From Bacteroidota bacterium (lineage in GTDB: Bacteria; Bacteroidota; Bacteroidia; Chitinophagales; Chitinophagaceae): 32,410 bases of DNA. The notes beneath the pieces were generated by a model that was given only the letters and a program-made list of their open reading frames with translations, searched no databases and was not told the DNA's origin. Both the position numbers and the translations under genes were made by a program. Below are positions 24,926 through 32,410 of this stretch, one piece after another. Numbering within the stretch: the first letter of the stretch is position 1; each line of letters begins with the position of its first letter. The stretch spans positions 1-32,410 of the forward strand of contig JAFDYA010000057.1 of the NCBI GenBank assembly GCA_018267675.1. The letters are read 5' to 3'.

Positions 24926-25932
24926 GCGGTATTCCATTTTCTATGGTTAGTAGCCCCAGGAATTAGGTATTCCAAAATCAACAACAACAAAGCCGGTAGG
25001 AGAAAATACTGGAAGTAGCTATCATAATCTGTGTAGGAAATTGCTCCAAGTGCGCGACCTTCCATCCCATCAATTTGCGCGGTCAGTTTGCTCGCAACTT
25101 CTGCACCATTGCCCAGCAGTTGATAGGTGCCGCTACCTGCATCGGCAAGTTGCTTCATCTCTTCCTGATTTAGTTTGGAGCGTACTTGGTTACCGCTTTG
25201 GTCCAATTTGGGTTGGTGGGTTACCGGGTCAAACAATAAGGCACCTTGCGCCGAACCAACACCCACCGTATGAATCACCACACCGGCATCCGCAGCTTCT
25301 TTTGCCTTTGCCAATGCCTGTTCATCATGGTCTTCCCCATCCGAAATAATGATAAGACTTTTAAACTTCTTTTCCTTTTGTGAGAAGGATTTCATGGCAA
25401 GCGCAATTGCTTCCCCAATCACGGTGCCCTGAGTGGGTACCTGATCAGGACCCGCATTCTGCAACATCATCCGCATCGAATTATAGTCCATGGTCAGGGG
25501 TACTTGCAAATACGCCTTCCCCGCAAAAATGATGAGCCCAACACGGTCATTGTGTAGCTTATCCAACAAGCGTTCGATCAATTGCTTCGCCCGCGTGAGC
25601 CGATCCGGAGCCAAGTCCTGAGCCCACATACTCTTGCTCACATCCAAGGCAATCAACACATCTACACCCTTCCGCTGCACCTGTTCCGGTTTCCCGCCAC
25701 CTTGTAGATTGGCCGCTCCTACGATTGCAAGAAGCAATGCCGTCAATACTAGGATTGCCCGAAGCGTAATCCGGCCCGGTATCCGGCCCAGCATCTGAGC
25801 CGCTACCAATGATGCCTCCCCTATAGCCTTCATGATTCGCGCCCTCCAGAAAAGTAGCGCCGCAAAAATCAATACCAACATAGGCACCGCAAACAACAAG
25901 AGCAAATATTCCGGATGTTGAAACCTAAACAT
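24922..25932 (-). CDS. VWA-domain membrane protein, BatA/BatB-like
   Basis: 336 residues from the ATG at 25932 (MFRFQHPEYLLLL, the usual N-terminus of this family); the TTG further upstream lies inside the -7 box. TM helices lie at about 10-30, 57-75 and near the C-terminus (308-325). The von Willebrand A domain between them has a complete MIDAS metal site: D97, S99 and S101 (DVSKS), T170 (QGT) and D198 (ISDGED). It is anchored in the inner membrane with the domain most likely facing the cytoplasm or periplasm between TM2 and TM3. The following TPR gene overlaps by 4 bp. The usual moxR, DUF58 and second VWA gene are not upstream here. Confidence 0.88.
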   Translation of the reverse strand: MFRFQHPEYLLLLFAVPMLVLIFAALLFWRARIMKAIGEASLVAAQMLGRIPGRITLRAILVLTALLLAIVGAANLQGGGKPEQVQRKGVDVLIALDVSKSMWAQDLAPDRLTRAKQLIERLLDKLHNDRVGLIIFAGKAYLQVPLTMDYNSMRMMLQNAGPDQVPTQGTVIGEAIALAMKSFSQKEKKFKSLIIISDGEDHDEQALAKAKEAADAGVVIHTVGVGSAQGALLFDPVTHQPKLDQSGNQVRSKLNQEEMKQLADAGSGTYQLLGNGAEVASKLTAQIDGMEGRALGAISYTDYDSYFQYFLLPALLLLILEYLIPGATNHRKWNTA

Positions 25933-25941
25933 GATAGCTTG

Positions 25942-25973
25942 CAAATGTAACGGGCAACCCGACGGTAGGAAAA
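25942..25973 (-). promoter_or_regulatory. Promoter of the Bat-type gene pair
   Basis: Minus strand TTTT (25970-25973), a 20-nt spacer, and TACATTTG (25942-25949), an exact -7 match. The box ends 9 nt before the ATG at 25932. This supports the Bat pair being an independent transcription unit. Confidence 0.55.
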
Positions 25974-26053
25974 TGATTCAAAAAGGATTTACGATTCCTT
26001 ATACCGTTTCAGTAGCTTTTTAGGGTTTCTTTAAACATGAAAAAATACCACCG

Positions 26054-26932
26054 CTACTTCCAGGAAAATCCAAATAGCTCAAAAAAACTTACAGTCCATA
26101 CATCATCCTCAAACTGCTGATACACCTTGAATGGCCCGGATACTTCTTGCAACTCCCCTGCTTGGACTATCGTATAGCTCAGGGTACCCGCCACCCAGCC
26201 TTCATAATATTCCTCCTCCTTCGGGGCAGTCCATATCGGCTTGCGCAACTCAGTCACCTCATAGCTCCAATCCCGAATCTCATCAAACACCTCATGAAAG
26301 CGACCAATCAAATGACCAAGCTCTGCCCCACTATAATTTTCAAAAGTCACTGGATTCGTCAACGGGAACTCCATCATCATCTCGTCCGGCTGACACGCAA
26401 AAAAAGCTTCAAAAAATGACTGACACAGGTCCCGCTGATCCAACTCCGCATTGGGATAATAATCTTCGTAGCATAGACAGATAATCACCCCTTCCATCGG
26501 AGGCGCTATCGACAAACGCGGCAACTCCTCCGCCAAGAATCGATACTTTAAAAATGAAGAATACTCCCCCCGAAAACTAACATTGACCGACTTAGCCTCG
26601 TACAACGCCACCAAGGCCTCCAGCTCCTCCGCCAACTCCGCCTCCGTCAATTGCTTAGCCTCCTTAAAACTTGGCTTCCCCAGAAGTTCAAAAATCGGCT
26701 TCTTCTCCGCAGAATTCTTGTGTCGATGAAATTTCAAAACCATCTCCAGAAAAGCCTGCTGCACCTCCAGCGGCAACTCATCAGGACTGGCTCCCTCACC
26801 TCCTGCCGTTTCAAAATCAGCCCCAAACTCAGCTTGTATCTGCAACTTCAACATAGCTATCTCCAGCTTCATCCGCTCTTCCTCAGTCCCCTCAAAATCA
26901 GCCAACCATTCTTCCTGCTCTTCATCTGCCAT
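26054..26932 (-). CDS. Hypothetical acidic cytoplasmic protein
   Basis: 292 residues from the ATG at 26932; the longer frame adds 18 residues but overlaps a -7-like box. I do not recognise the family. The first 20 residues are very acidic (MADEEQEEWLADFEGTEEE), there is no signal peptide or TM helix, and residues about 60-130 look alpha-helical. The C-terminal part, from about 150 onward, alternates aromatic strands and a helix (GHLIGRFHEVFDEIRDWSY, then GWVAGTLSYTIV and VWTVSFFELFGFSW), compatible with an NTF2/SnoaL-like fold, but this is a guess. It stands alone between the Bat pair and uvrB with its own promoter candidate. Confidence 0.7.
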   Translation of the reverse strand: MADEEQEEWLADFEGTEEERMKLEIAMLKLQIQAEFGADFETAGGEGASPDELPLEVQQAFLEMVLKFHRHKNSAEKKPIFELLGKPSFKEAKQLTEAELAEELEALVALYEAKSVNVSFRGEYSSFLKYRFLAEELPRLSIAPPMEGVIICLCYEDYYPNAELDQRDLCQSFFEAFFACQPDEMMMEFPLTNPVTFENYSGAELGHLIGRFHEVFDEIRDWSYEVTELRKPIWTAPKEEEYYEGWVAGTLSYTIVQAGELQEVSGPFKVYQQFEDDVWTVSFFELFGFSWK

Positions 26933-26952
26933 AGTACAACAATTTATACTCA

Positions 26953-26960
26953 CGAATATA
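26953..26960 (-). promoter_or_regulatory. Candidate -7 box of the acidic hypothetical gene
   Basis: Minus strand TATATTCG (one mismatch to TAnnTTTG), 20 nt before the ATG at 26932. This placement favours that start over the longer frame. Confidence 0.35.
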
Positions 26961-27023
26961 AGAAAACTCCAGTGCCCAATACCCAATCAACCCTATAATA
27001 ATTCATGGAAAAATTTGGGGCAT

Positions 27024-27062
27024 TCACTGGCCTATCGCCCTAGCGGGACGATAGGCCAGTGA
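27024..27062. repeat. Long perfect hairpin with CCC-TAGC-GGG-A tip
   Basis: Left arm 27024-27037 (TCACTGGCCTATCG) pairs perfectly over 14 bp with 27049-27062. The tip CCCTAGCGGGA (27038-27048) folds on as CCC/GGG with TAGC loop and one bulged A, the same tip as the hairpin at 12985-13007. It lies 123 bp beyond the uvrB stop and 92 bp upstream of the acidic protein start. It lacks an adjacent T run, so simple intrinsic termination is doubtful. The rest of 26987-27184 shows no gene. Confidence 0.75.
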
Positions 27063-27184
27063 CCGCGCTATACGCTTCAAGTCTTCATTCCGCTCCGTTA
27101 CACTACGCTTCATTGCGAGCTTTTCGCTACTATCGCTATGCCGCTCCGCATACCGATAAGCCCTTCTTTTGGTTCTGCTACCAC

Positions 27185-29215
27185 CTATTTCAGTTGCTCC
27201 CGCTGCCGCTGCAATGCCAGCATCCGATCCCGCAATCGGGCAGCCTCCAAATAGTCCATATCCTTGGCCGCCTTTTCCATACTTCGCTTAGTCGCTGCGA
27301 TCAATTTATCCAACTGCGCCACATTCTGAAAAGCAACATCCTCCTCTGCCGCTACCGAAACCAAAGCATCAGTAAGTGCATATTTCCCATGTTCATCATA
27401 CCCCTTTATGTCCAATACCGAGGTCTGCTTCATGATCTGCGCCACATCTTTCCGCACCGTACGTGGGGTGATATGGTGCGCGGTGTTATACGCAAGCTGC
27501 TTGCTCCTGCGCCGGTCACATTCATCAATGGTGCGCTGCATAGAATCTGTAATCCTATCGGCATAAAAAATAACCAAACCATCCACATTCCGTGCCGCCC
27601 GTCCTGCCATCTGGGTTAGCGACTTCTCATTCCGCAAGAAGCCCTCCTTGTCCGCATCCAGAATCGCCATCAAGGAAACCTCCGGCAAGTCCAGACCCTC
27701 CCGCAATAGATTCACACCAACCAGCACATCAATATTGCCCAAGCGCAAATCCCGAAGAATCTCCACCCGCTCCAGTGTATCCACTTCACTATGGATGTAT
27801 CGACTCCTGATGTTGATTCGAGCCAAGTACTTGTCCAGCTCCTCCGCCATCCTCTTGGTCAAGGTAGTACACAACACCCGATCACCTTTCTTCACCCGCT
27901 TGTCTATCTCCTCCAGTAGATCATCAATCTGATTGATAGAGGGTCGCACCTCTATCGGTGGATCTAAAAGGCCGGTAGGCCGCACAATTTGCTCCACAAT
28001 CACGCCCTCGCTACTGCTTAGTTCATAGTCCGCCGGTGTAGCACTTACAAATACCACTTGATTCAACAATTTCTCAAACTCATGAAAGTTCAGCGGACGA
28101 TTGTCTAGGGCACTAGGCAAGCGAAACCCATACTCTACCAAATTCAATTTACGAGAACGATCACCACCATACATCCCACTGATTTGTGGTATCGTCACAT
28201 GGCTTTCGTCCACCACCATCAAGTAATCTTCTGGAAAATAATCCAACAAACAAAAGGCTCGCACGCCGGGCTTGCGCCGATCCAGAAATCTAGAATAGTT
28301 TTCAATACCTGAACAAAAGCCAAGCTCCTGTATCATCTCCAAATCATAGCTCACCCGCTCTTTTATTCTTTGCGCCTCTATGCTTTTCCCAATACTCTTG
28401 AAATACTCTGTCTGCGCATACAACTCATCCTGTATCTCATGAACTATTTGTGCCATCTGCCCCTTGGGAGCCATATACAGATTGGCAGGAAATATTGCAG
28501 CATCCTCCACCCGCACAATTCGTTTCCCTGTCTCGGTTTCTAATGTTTCGATTTCATCAATCTCATCCCCAAAAAAAGTGATCCGGTAGCCATAGTCTGC
28601 ATACGGCAAGTTCACATCTACAGTATCGCCTTTTACCCGAAACGTACCCCGTCCAAACTCGCCCTGGGAACGGCTATACAATGAATTGACCAAAGCATGT
28701 AGGAAAGCCTGGCGACCAAAATTATCCCCTTGCTTCAGCCGGATGATTCCATTCGCATACTCGGTCGGATTACCCATGCCATAAATACAACTCACACTAG
28801 CCACCACAATGATATCCCGCCGACCACTCAGCAAGGAAGAGGTCGTCCGCAACCGAAGCTTCTCCAACTCCTCATTGATGGACAAGTCCTTTTCAATATA
28901 GGTATCCGAAGTGGGGAGATAGGCCTCCGGCTGGTAGTAATCATAATAACTTACGAAATACTCCACGGCATTATTTGGGAAAAACTGCCGCAATTCTCCA
29001 TACAGTTGCGCCACCAAAGTTTTGTTATGGGTCAAGACTAAGGTTGGCTTCTGTACTTCTTGAATCACATTAGCCATGGTAAATGTCTTCCCCGACCCCG
29101 TCACACCCAGCAAAGTCTGAAACTGTGTACCTTCCTTAAGATTTTTTACCAGCTCGGCGATGGCCTCTGGCTGATCTCCCGCCGGGGAATATGGTCGCTC
29201 TATCTGGAAATGCAT
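27185..29215 (-). CDS. uvrB: Excinuclease ABC subunit UvrB
   Basis: 676 residues, full length. The start MHFQIERPYSPAGDQPEAI is the family N-terminus. Walker A is GVTGSGKT (37-44), the DNA-clamping beta-hairpin region (YYDYYQPEAYLPTSDTYIEKD) lies at about 88-110, the DEAD-like box DESH is at 336-339, and helicase motifs V/VI (NLLREGLDLPEV, then QMAGRAARN) follow. The C-terminal UVR domain (MDYLEAARLRDRM) that contacts UvrC is present. UvrB verifies damage handed over by UvrA in nucleotide excision repair. It is divergent from the carbonic anhydrase gene (101 bp) and has a -7-like box 4 nt before the ATG; no LexA-type site was recognised. Confidence 0.97.
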   Translation of the reverse strand: MHFQIERPYSPAGDQPEAIAELVKNLKEGTQFQTLLGVTGSGKTFTMANVIQEVQKPTLVLTHNKTLVAQLYGELRQFFPNNAVEYFVSYYDYYQPEAYLPTSDTYIEKDLSINEELEKLRLRTTSSLLSGRRDIIVVASVSCIYGMGNPTEYANGIIRLKQGDNFGRQAFLHALVNSLYSRSQGEFGRGTFRVKGDTVDVNLPYADYGYRITFFGDEIDEIETLETETGKRIVRVEDAAIFPANLYMAPKGQMAQIVHEIQDELYAQTEYFKSIGKSIEAQRIKERVSYDLEMIQELGFCSGIENYSRFLDRRKPGVRAFCLLDYFPEDYLMVVDESHVTIPQISGMYGGDRSRKLNLVEYGFRLPSALDNRPLNFHEFEKLLNQVVFVSATPADYELSSSEGVIVEQIVRPTGLLDPPIEVRPSINQIDDLLEEIDKRVKKGDRVLCTTLTKRMAEELDKYLARINIRSRYIHSEVDTLERVEILRDLRLGNIDVLVGVNLLREGLDLPEVSLMAILDADKEGFLRNEKSLTQMAGRAARNVDGLVIFYADRITDSMQRTIDECDRRRSKQLAYNTAHHITPRTVRKDVAQIMKQTSVLDIKGYDEHGKYALTDALVSVAAEEDVAFQNVAQLDKLIAATKRSMEKAAKDMDYLEAARLRDRMLALQRQREQLK

Positions 29216-29219
29216 TTAC

Positions 29220-29227
29220 CAAAATTC
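29220..29227 (-). promoter_or_regulatory. Candidate -7 box of uvrB
   Basis: Minus strand GAATTTTG (one mismatch to TAnnTTTG) ends 4 nt before the uvrB ATG. Confidence 0.3.
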
Positions 29228-29269
29228 GGAAAAAATGCCACGCCCCAGCTCCGAATACTTACACGGAAA

Positions 29270-29300
29270 TTTACGACCAAAGTTCAAGTACCTAATTTTG
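29270..29300 (+). promoter_or_regulatory. Promoter of the carbonic anhydrase gene
   Basis: TTTA (29270-29273), 19-nt spacer, TAATTTTG (29293-29300), an exact -7 match 16 nt before the ATG at 29317. Confidence 0.55.
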
Positions 29301-29316
29301 CGCAAACACAATTAGC

Positions 29317-29961
29317 ATGCCGACCTACAAGAAAATCTTTGAAAACAATAAGGAATGGGTGGCCAGTAGACTGGCTACCGACGAAGAGTTTTTTGAAAAA
29401 CTAGCGGCAGACCAAACACCGGACTATCTCTATATCGGCTGCTCGGACAGCCGCGTACCGGCAACTGAGATCATGGGCCTCGAAGCTGGAGAGGTATTTG
29501 TGCACCGCAACATTGCCAACATGGTTGTGAATAACGACATGAACGTGATGAGTGTGATCCTTTATGCCGTCAAGATCCTACACGTAAAGCATATCGTCGT
29601 CTGTGGTCACTACAACTGCGGTGGTGTGAAAGCTGCCATGGTACCTCAGGATATGGGTTTGCTCAACCATTGGCTGCGCAATATCCGCGATGTCTATCGC
29701 CTACACGAAAAGGAACTGGATGCTATAAATGACGAACATGCCCGCTACGACCGACTTGTGGAACTGAACGTGTATGAGCAATGCCGCAACGTAGTGAAGC
29801 TGGCTACCTTCCAACAACACTACTTAGAACATGGCTACCCCAAAGTACATGGCTGGGCCTTCGACCTAAAGACCGGTCTTCTTCGGGATTTGAACATTGA
29901 TTTTGAAGGCATGCTCAAAGACATCCAAAAGATTTACAACCTCACGAACAATAAGGGCTGA
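29317..29961 (+). CDS. Beta-class carbonic anhydrase
   Basis: 214 residues. All zinc and catalytic residues of the beta class are present: C42, D44 and R46 in CSDSRVP, and H98 and C101 in HYNCGG, with HRNIAN near 63-68. It interconverts CO2 and bicarbonate in the cytoplasm, feeding carboxylases such as the one in fatty acid synthesis. No signal peptide. Its stop codon shares one base with the next start (TGATG), so it is translationally coupled to the acyltransferase gene, an arrangement that may simply reflect operon packing. Confidence 0.95.
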   Translation: MPTYKKIFENNKEWVASRLATDEEFFEKLAADQTPDYLYIGCSDSRVPATEIMGLEAGEVFVHRNIANMVVNNDMNVMSVILYAVKILHVKHIVVCGHYNCGGVKAAMVPQDMGLLNHWLRNIRDVYRLHEKELDAINDEHARYDRLVELNVYEQCRNVVKLATFQQHYLEHGYPKVHGWAFDLKTGLLRDLNIDFEGMLKDIQKIYNLTNNKG

Positions 29962-30827
29962 TGTACTACTTGTTGCTTTGTATTTTCTATCCGCTCTCCT
30001 TATTGCCCCTGCGCGTCTTGTACGTTTTGAGCGATCTTGGCTTTGTTGTGATCTATCACGTTCTTGGCTATCGGAAAGAAATTATTAAAAGCAACTTAAG
30101 CCATGCTTTCCCAGAGAAGACCGAAACTGAAATTGCCACCATCCAGCGAAAATTCTATCGCGCATTCTGCGACCAGTGGATAGAAACAATAAAGCTCTTA
30201 AGTATTACCCCAAAGGCTCTGTCCCGGCGTTTCCCGGGCAATTGGGAACTCTTGGAAGAGTTGAGCAAAACAGGAAAAAGTATCTACTTCCTTTCCACAC
30301 ACAACTTCAATTGGGAATGGGCACATGCGGCCACAGCACTACATGCGCCTTTATATTATGCCGGCGTGTACCTTCCGGTTTCTAGTAAGGGCTTTGACCG
30401 ACTCATGCTCTTTATCCGTAGCCGAACCGGTGCCAAAATGATCAGCATGAAAAACCTACTCGGTGGGATGAAATCCTTGCGCGGGCAGCAACATATCCTT
30501 GGCTTGCTTGCCGATCAGAATCCGTCTCAGCCGGATGTGGCCGCTTGGTTGCCTTTTATGCACCGCGAAGCTCCTTTCTTTCGCGGCCCGGAACAAATGA
30601 CAAAACGGGCAAAAGCCGCGGTAGCATTCATTGGTATTGAGCGAGTGCAACGCGGACGCTTTCGAGCAAACCTGGAGACGCTCTGTGAAGATGCCTCCCT
30701 TTTGCCTGATGGTGCTGTACTGGCAGCATACGTTCAATTTGTGGAACGCCAACTTCGGGCGCAACCGGAAAATTATCTCTGGAGCCACCGACGCTGGAAA
30801 CATCAGCGAAAAGTATCAGTTTCTTAG
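29961..30827 (+). CDS. Lysophospholipid/lipid A acyltransferase, LpxL/HtrB-like
   Basis: 288 residues. An N-terminal hydrophobic anchor (about 3-30) is followed by the acyltransferase HX4E motif H114-N-F-N-W-E119. Further family marks are LLADQNPSQPDVAAWLPFM and FFRGPEQMTKRAKAAVAFIGIER. The C-terminus (NYLWSHRRWK) is characteristic. It should add a secondary acyl chain to lipid A at the cytoplasmic face of the inner membrane, or, as for some Bacteroidota homologues, an N-acyl chain on another lipid. The last 12 bp overlap the convergent YdeI-like gene. Confidence 0.9.
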   Translation: MYYLLLCIFYPLSLLPLRVLYVLSDLGFVVIYHVLGYRKEIIKSNLSHAFPEKTETEIATIQRKFYRAFCDQWIETIKLLSITPKALSRRFPGNWELLEELSKTGKSIYFLSTHNFNWEWAHAATALHAPLYYAGVYLPVSSKGFDRLMLFIRSRTGAKMISMKNLLGGMKSLRGQQHILGLLADQNPSQPDVAAWLPFMHREAPFFRGPEQMTKRAKAAVAFIGIERVQRGRFRANLETLCEDASLLPDGAVLAAYVQFVERQLRAQPENYLWSHRRWKHQRKVSVS

Positions 30828-31331
30828 CTTGGCAGCTTTTTCTGCCCGCAACATTTCTGCAAATCCAAAGCCTTGAGAAAGCGCGACAACAGCTCGCTTC
30901 ATCCTGTTTTCCCGACTAGCCTCGCCCTTTACCGCAGCAATCCAATTCACCCAATAACGTTGATGTGATGCCGGAAGGTTATGAAAATAGTCCATGGCGC
31001 CTTCATCTTGACTCAGCCATTCTTGGAAGTCCGCAGGTACAACAAATTGATTCGTGTCCCGCGCTAATCGAACCTGCAACAGAGCGCCAGCTTTCTTTTT
31101 TATGCCTTTGCGCATTGCTGCGTTAATGGCAATTATGAACAAGCCATCACCCATCGGCACAGTACTTACTTGCTCAATTGGGTGGTCGTCCAGGAATCCT
31201 TTTACCCGGAAACTAACCTTTGTGTCAGGAGCCAACTTGGCCGCCACTTCCTGAGGTAACTCAATATAGCTCCAGCCACTTTTCTCCCCTTTGGATCCAA
31301 ACTTTTGAATAGTAGCTTCGAAATGCTCCAT
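30816..31331 (-). CDS. DUF1905 and YdeI/OmpD-associated domain protein
   Basis: 171 residues, cytoplasmic. The N-terminal half (MEHFEATIQKFG, then WSYIELPQEVAAKL, VKGFLDD, LFIIAINAAMRKGI) is a DUF1905 beta-barrel. The C-terminal half (VPADFQEWLSQD, FHNLPASHQRYWVNWI, RMKRAVVALSQG) is the YdeI/OmpD-associated helical domain, which has been linked to bacteriocin and stress tolerance in some bacteria. The combination is common in Bacteroidota; no precise function is known. It starts 13 bp after the EnvC-like gene and likely shares its transcript; the 3' end overlaps the convergent acyltransferase gene by 12 bp. Confidence 0.85.
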   Translation of the reverse strand: MEHFEATIQKFGSKGEKSGWSYIELPQEVAAKLAPDTKVSFRVKGFLDDHPIEQVSTVPMGDGLFIIAINAAMRKGIKKKAGALLQVRLARDTNQFVVPADFQEWLSQDEGAMDYFHNLPASHQRYWVNWIAAVKGEASRENRMKRAVVALSQGFGFAEMLRAEKAAKLRN

Positions 31332-31344
31332 GTCGGTTTAGTGC

Positions 31345-32410
31345 TTATCGCGCAATCCAGTCCGTTGGGTTGAGCTTCCGGCTTGTATTGCCACTGGCCT
31401 TCCAGATTTGAAAGTTGAGGGTTGGAAGCCCGTCTTCATTATTCCCGACCGTCCCGATTGTTTGCTTAGTCCGCACCTCTTGGCCCTTACTCACCGATAC
31501 CGAAGCTAGATTGGCATAGACGGTATAGTAGTTACCATGGGTTACAATTACATTCTGTCCGGACCCAGGTACATAAAATATTCCGGTCACCTGGCCATCA
31601 AACACCGCACGAACAGCAGCACCGGCGCTGGTTTGGATATCAATACCGCTATTGTCCACGGTCACGTTAGCCACAGGATGTTTGTGGGGGCCGAAATAGC
31701 TGGTTATCGTTCCTCGCTCCACTGGCCAAGGTAGCTTTCGTTGGTTAGCTGCAAAAGAATTGTTCAGTGCTTGTGCTTCGGGAGTGAGGGATAGATCTAC
31801 GGCAACGGCTGCCTGCTTGTCGTAGCGTGAGCTAATATGCGTGCCGGACATAGCCACGCTGGGTTCTTCGGTTTTATCATCCGGCTTTGTCGGCTCGTCA
31901 ATTTCAGGGCCGGTTATCGGCTTCTTATTCCCGGATCCAGTAGCCACTTTCATTCCGCCATACGTGTTGGCTGCGGCGGCTTTGCGCTGCTCTTCGGCCT
32001 TCTTAGCAGCGGCCGCTGCCAATGCTTTTTTCCGCGCTTCTTCCTGTGCTTTTCGGCGCTGCTCGGCGATTTCGCGAGCGATAATCGCGGCGACGGCCCG
32101 ATCTACTTGTTTGGCGATTTTCTGATTTCGTGCGATATCCTGTAATAGTTCTTTCTCTCTGCCCTTTAAGTCGCGGACGACATTGTTGGTCTCATTTGTC
32201 TCCTGTTGGAGCACTGTTTTTTGTTGTTCTTGGGCGCCTAGTAGTAGATTTTTCTGCGTCTTTTGGTTGCTCAACACATCAATACTGTGTTCAATTTTCT
32301 GCTGGGTACCTCGGATATCGGCAGCTTGTTGTTCCCGGTAGTTCCGGTAGCGCTTCAAATACTTCAGCCGACGCATAGCGTCATTATAATCTTTGGAAGA
32401 AAATAAAAAG
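31345..32410 (-). CDS. EnvC-like murein hydrolase activator (5' end outside window)
   Basis: At least 354 residues. The frame stays open through the internal ATG at 32376 to the window edge (FLFSSKDYNDA precedes it), and the upstream residues continue the family pattern, so the start lies outside. Residues before about 160 form a coiled coil rich in Gln, Lys, Glu and Ala (KKALAAAAAKKAEEQRK). A Pro/Asp/Thr linker follows. The C-terminal LytM/M23 domain (WPVERGTITSYFG to NPTDWIAR) has lost catalytic zinc ligands: the usual HxGxD reads NSGID, YAHL reads YANL, and HLHFEI reads TLNFQIW. It should therefore activate an amidase during cell separation rather than cut peptidoglycan itself. Confidence 0.9.
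   Translation of the reverse strand, partial: FLFSSKDYNDAMRRLKYLKRYRNYREQQAADIRGTQQKIEHSIDVLSNQKTQKNLLLGAQEQQKTVLQQETNETNNVVRDLKGREKELLQDIARNQKIAKQVDRAVAAIIAREIAEQRRKAQEEARKKALAAAAAKKAEEQRKAAAANTYGGMKVATGSGNKKPITGPEIDEPTKPDDKTEEPSVAMSGTHISSRYDKQAAVAVDLSLTPEAQALNNSFAANQRKLPWPVERGTITSYFGPHKHPVANVTVDNSGIDIQTSAGAAVRAVFDGQVTGIFYVPGSGQNVIVTHGNYYTVYANLASVSVSKGQEVRTKQTIGTVGNNEDGLPTLNFQIWKASGNTSRKLNPTDWIAR

Noticed and set aside
27059..27619. 186-codon plus-strand frame
   Set aside because: Mostly antisense to the uvrB C-terminal part, which is clearly coding.

Overview
The window is chromosomal DNA of a Bacteroidota bacterium, probably a gliding or T9SS-positive member near the Chitinophagaceae or Sphingobacteria; I cannot place it more exactly. 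The evidence is a GldH gliding lipoprotein, three secreted proteins ending in type IX secretion (Por) sorting domains, Bat-type aerotolerance genes, promoters of the Bacteroidota TAnnTTTG type, and almost no Shine-Dalgarno sequences. Most genes are housekeeping or envelope genes on both strands. No rRNA, tRNA, CRISPR array, transposase or phage gene is visible.

Layout. 1-2854 (minus): the start of an MscS-like channel and a secreted metzincin protease. 2985-6039 (plus): a run of tsaE, a PaaG-like crotonase, a PfkB sugar kinase and a FabG-like reductase. 6043-7611 (minus): gldH followed closely by a sensor kinase. 7612-13067: a gene-poor, repeat-rich segment around two large T9SS cargo genes (plus). 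13068-19160 (minus): a heavy-metal efflux operon made of a small His/Cys-rich protein, an RND pump fused to an outer-membrane channel, and a His-rich lipoprotein adaptor. 19230-20345 (minus): an O-methyltransferase-like gene. 20693-23780 (plus): clpX and an ABC exporter. 24218-25932 (minus): two Bat-type genes. 26054-29215 (minus): an unrecognised acidic protein and uvrB. 29317-30827 (plus): a beta-carbonic anhydrase overlapping a lipid A type acyltransferase. 30816-32410 (minus): a YdeI-like protein and a truncated EnvC-like protein.

The most interesting part is 7612-13067. The larger cargo gene has no ATG near its signal peptide. About 150 bases upstream there is a near-ideal Bacteroidota promoter (TTTG, 20 nt, TATTTTTG), then an ATG, then a run of ten C. 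Nine or twelve C would join that ATG to the gene through an open frame of 49 codons; ten C ends it after 10 codons. This looks like a slipped-strand phase switch, although a homopolymer sequencing error or a plain TTG start must be excluded. The locus is flanked by matching repeats, including a perfect 14-nt inverted repeat, a 25-nt direct repeat and CCCCTCA/TGAGGGG hairpins. One flank also carries a hairpin whose tip (CCCTAGCGGGA on one strand) recurs on a completely different stem beside uvrB.

All functions are read from motifs and family knowledge without database searches. Start codons were moved from the longest frame where signal peptides, overlaps or promoter position argued for it.
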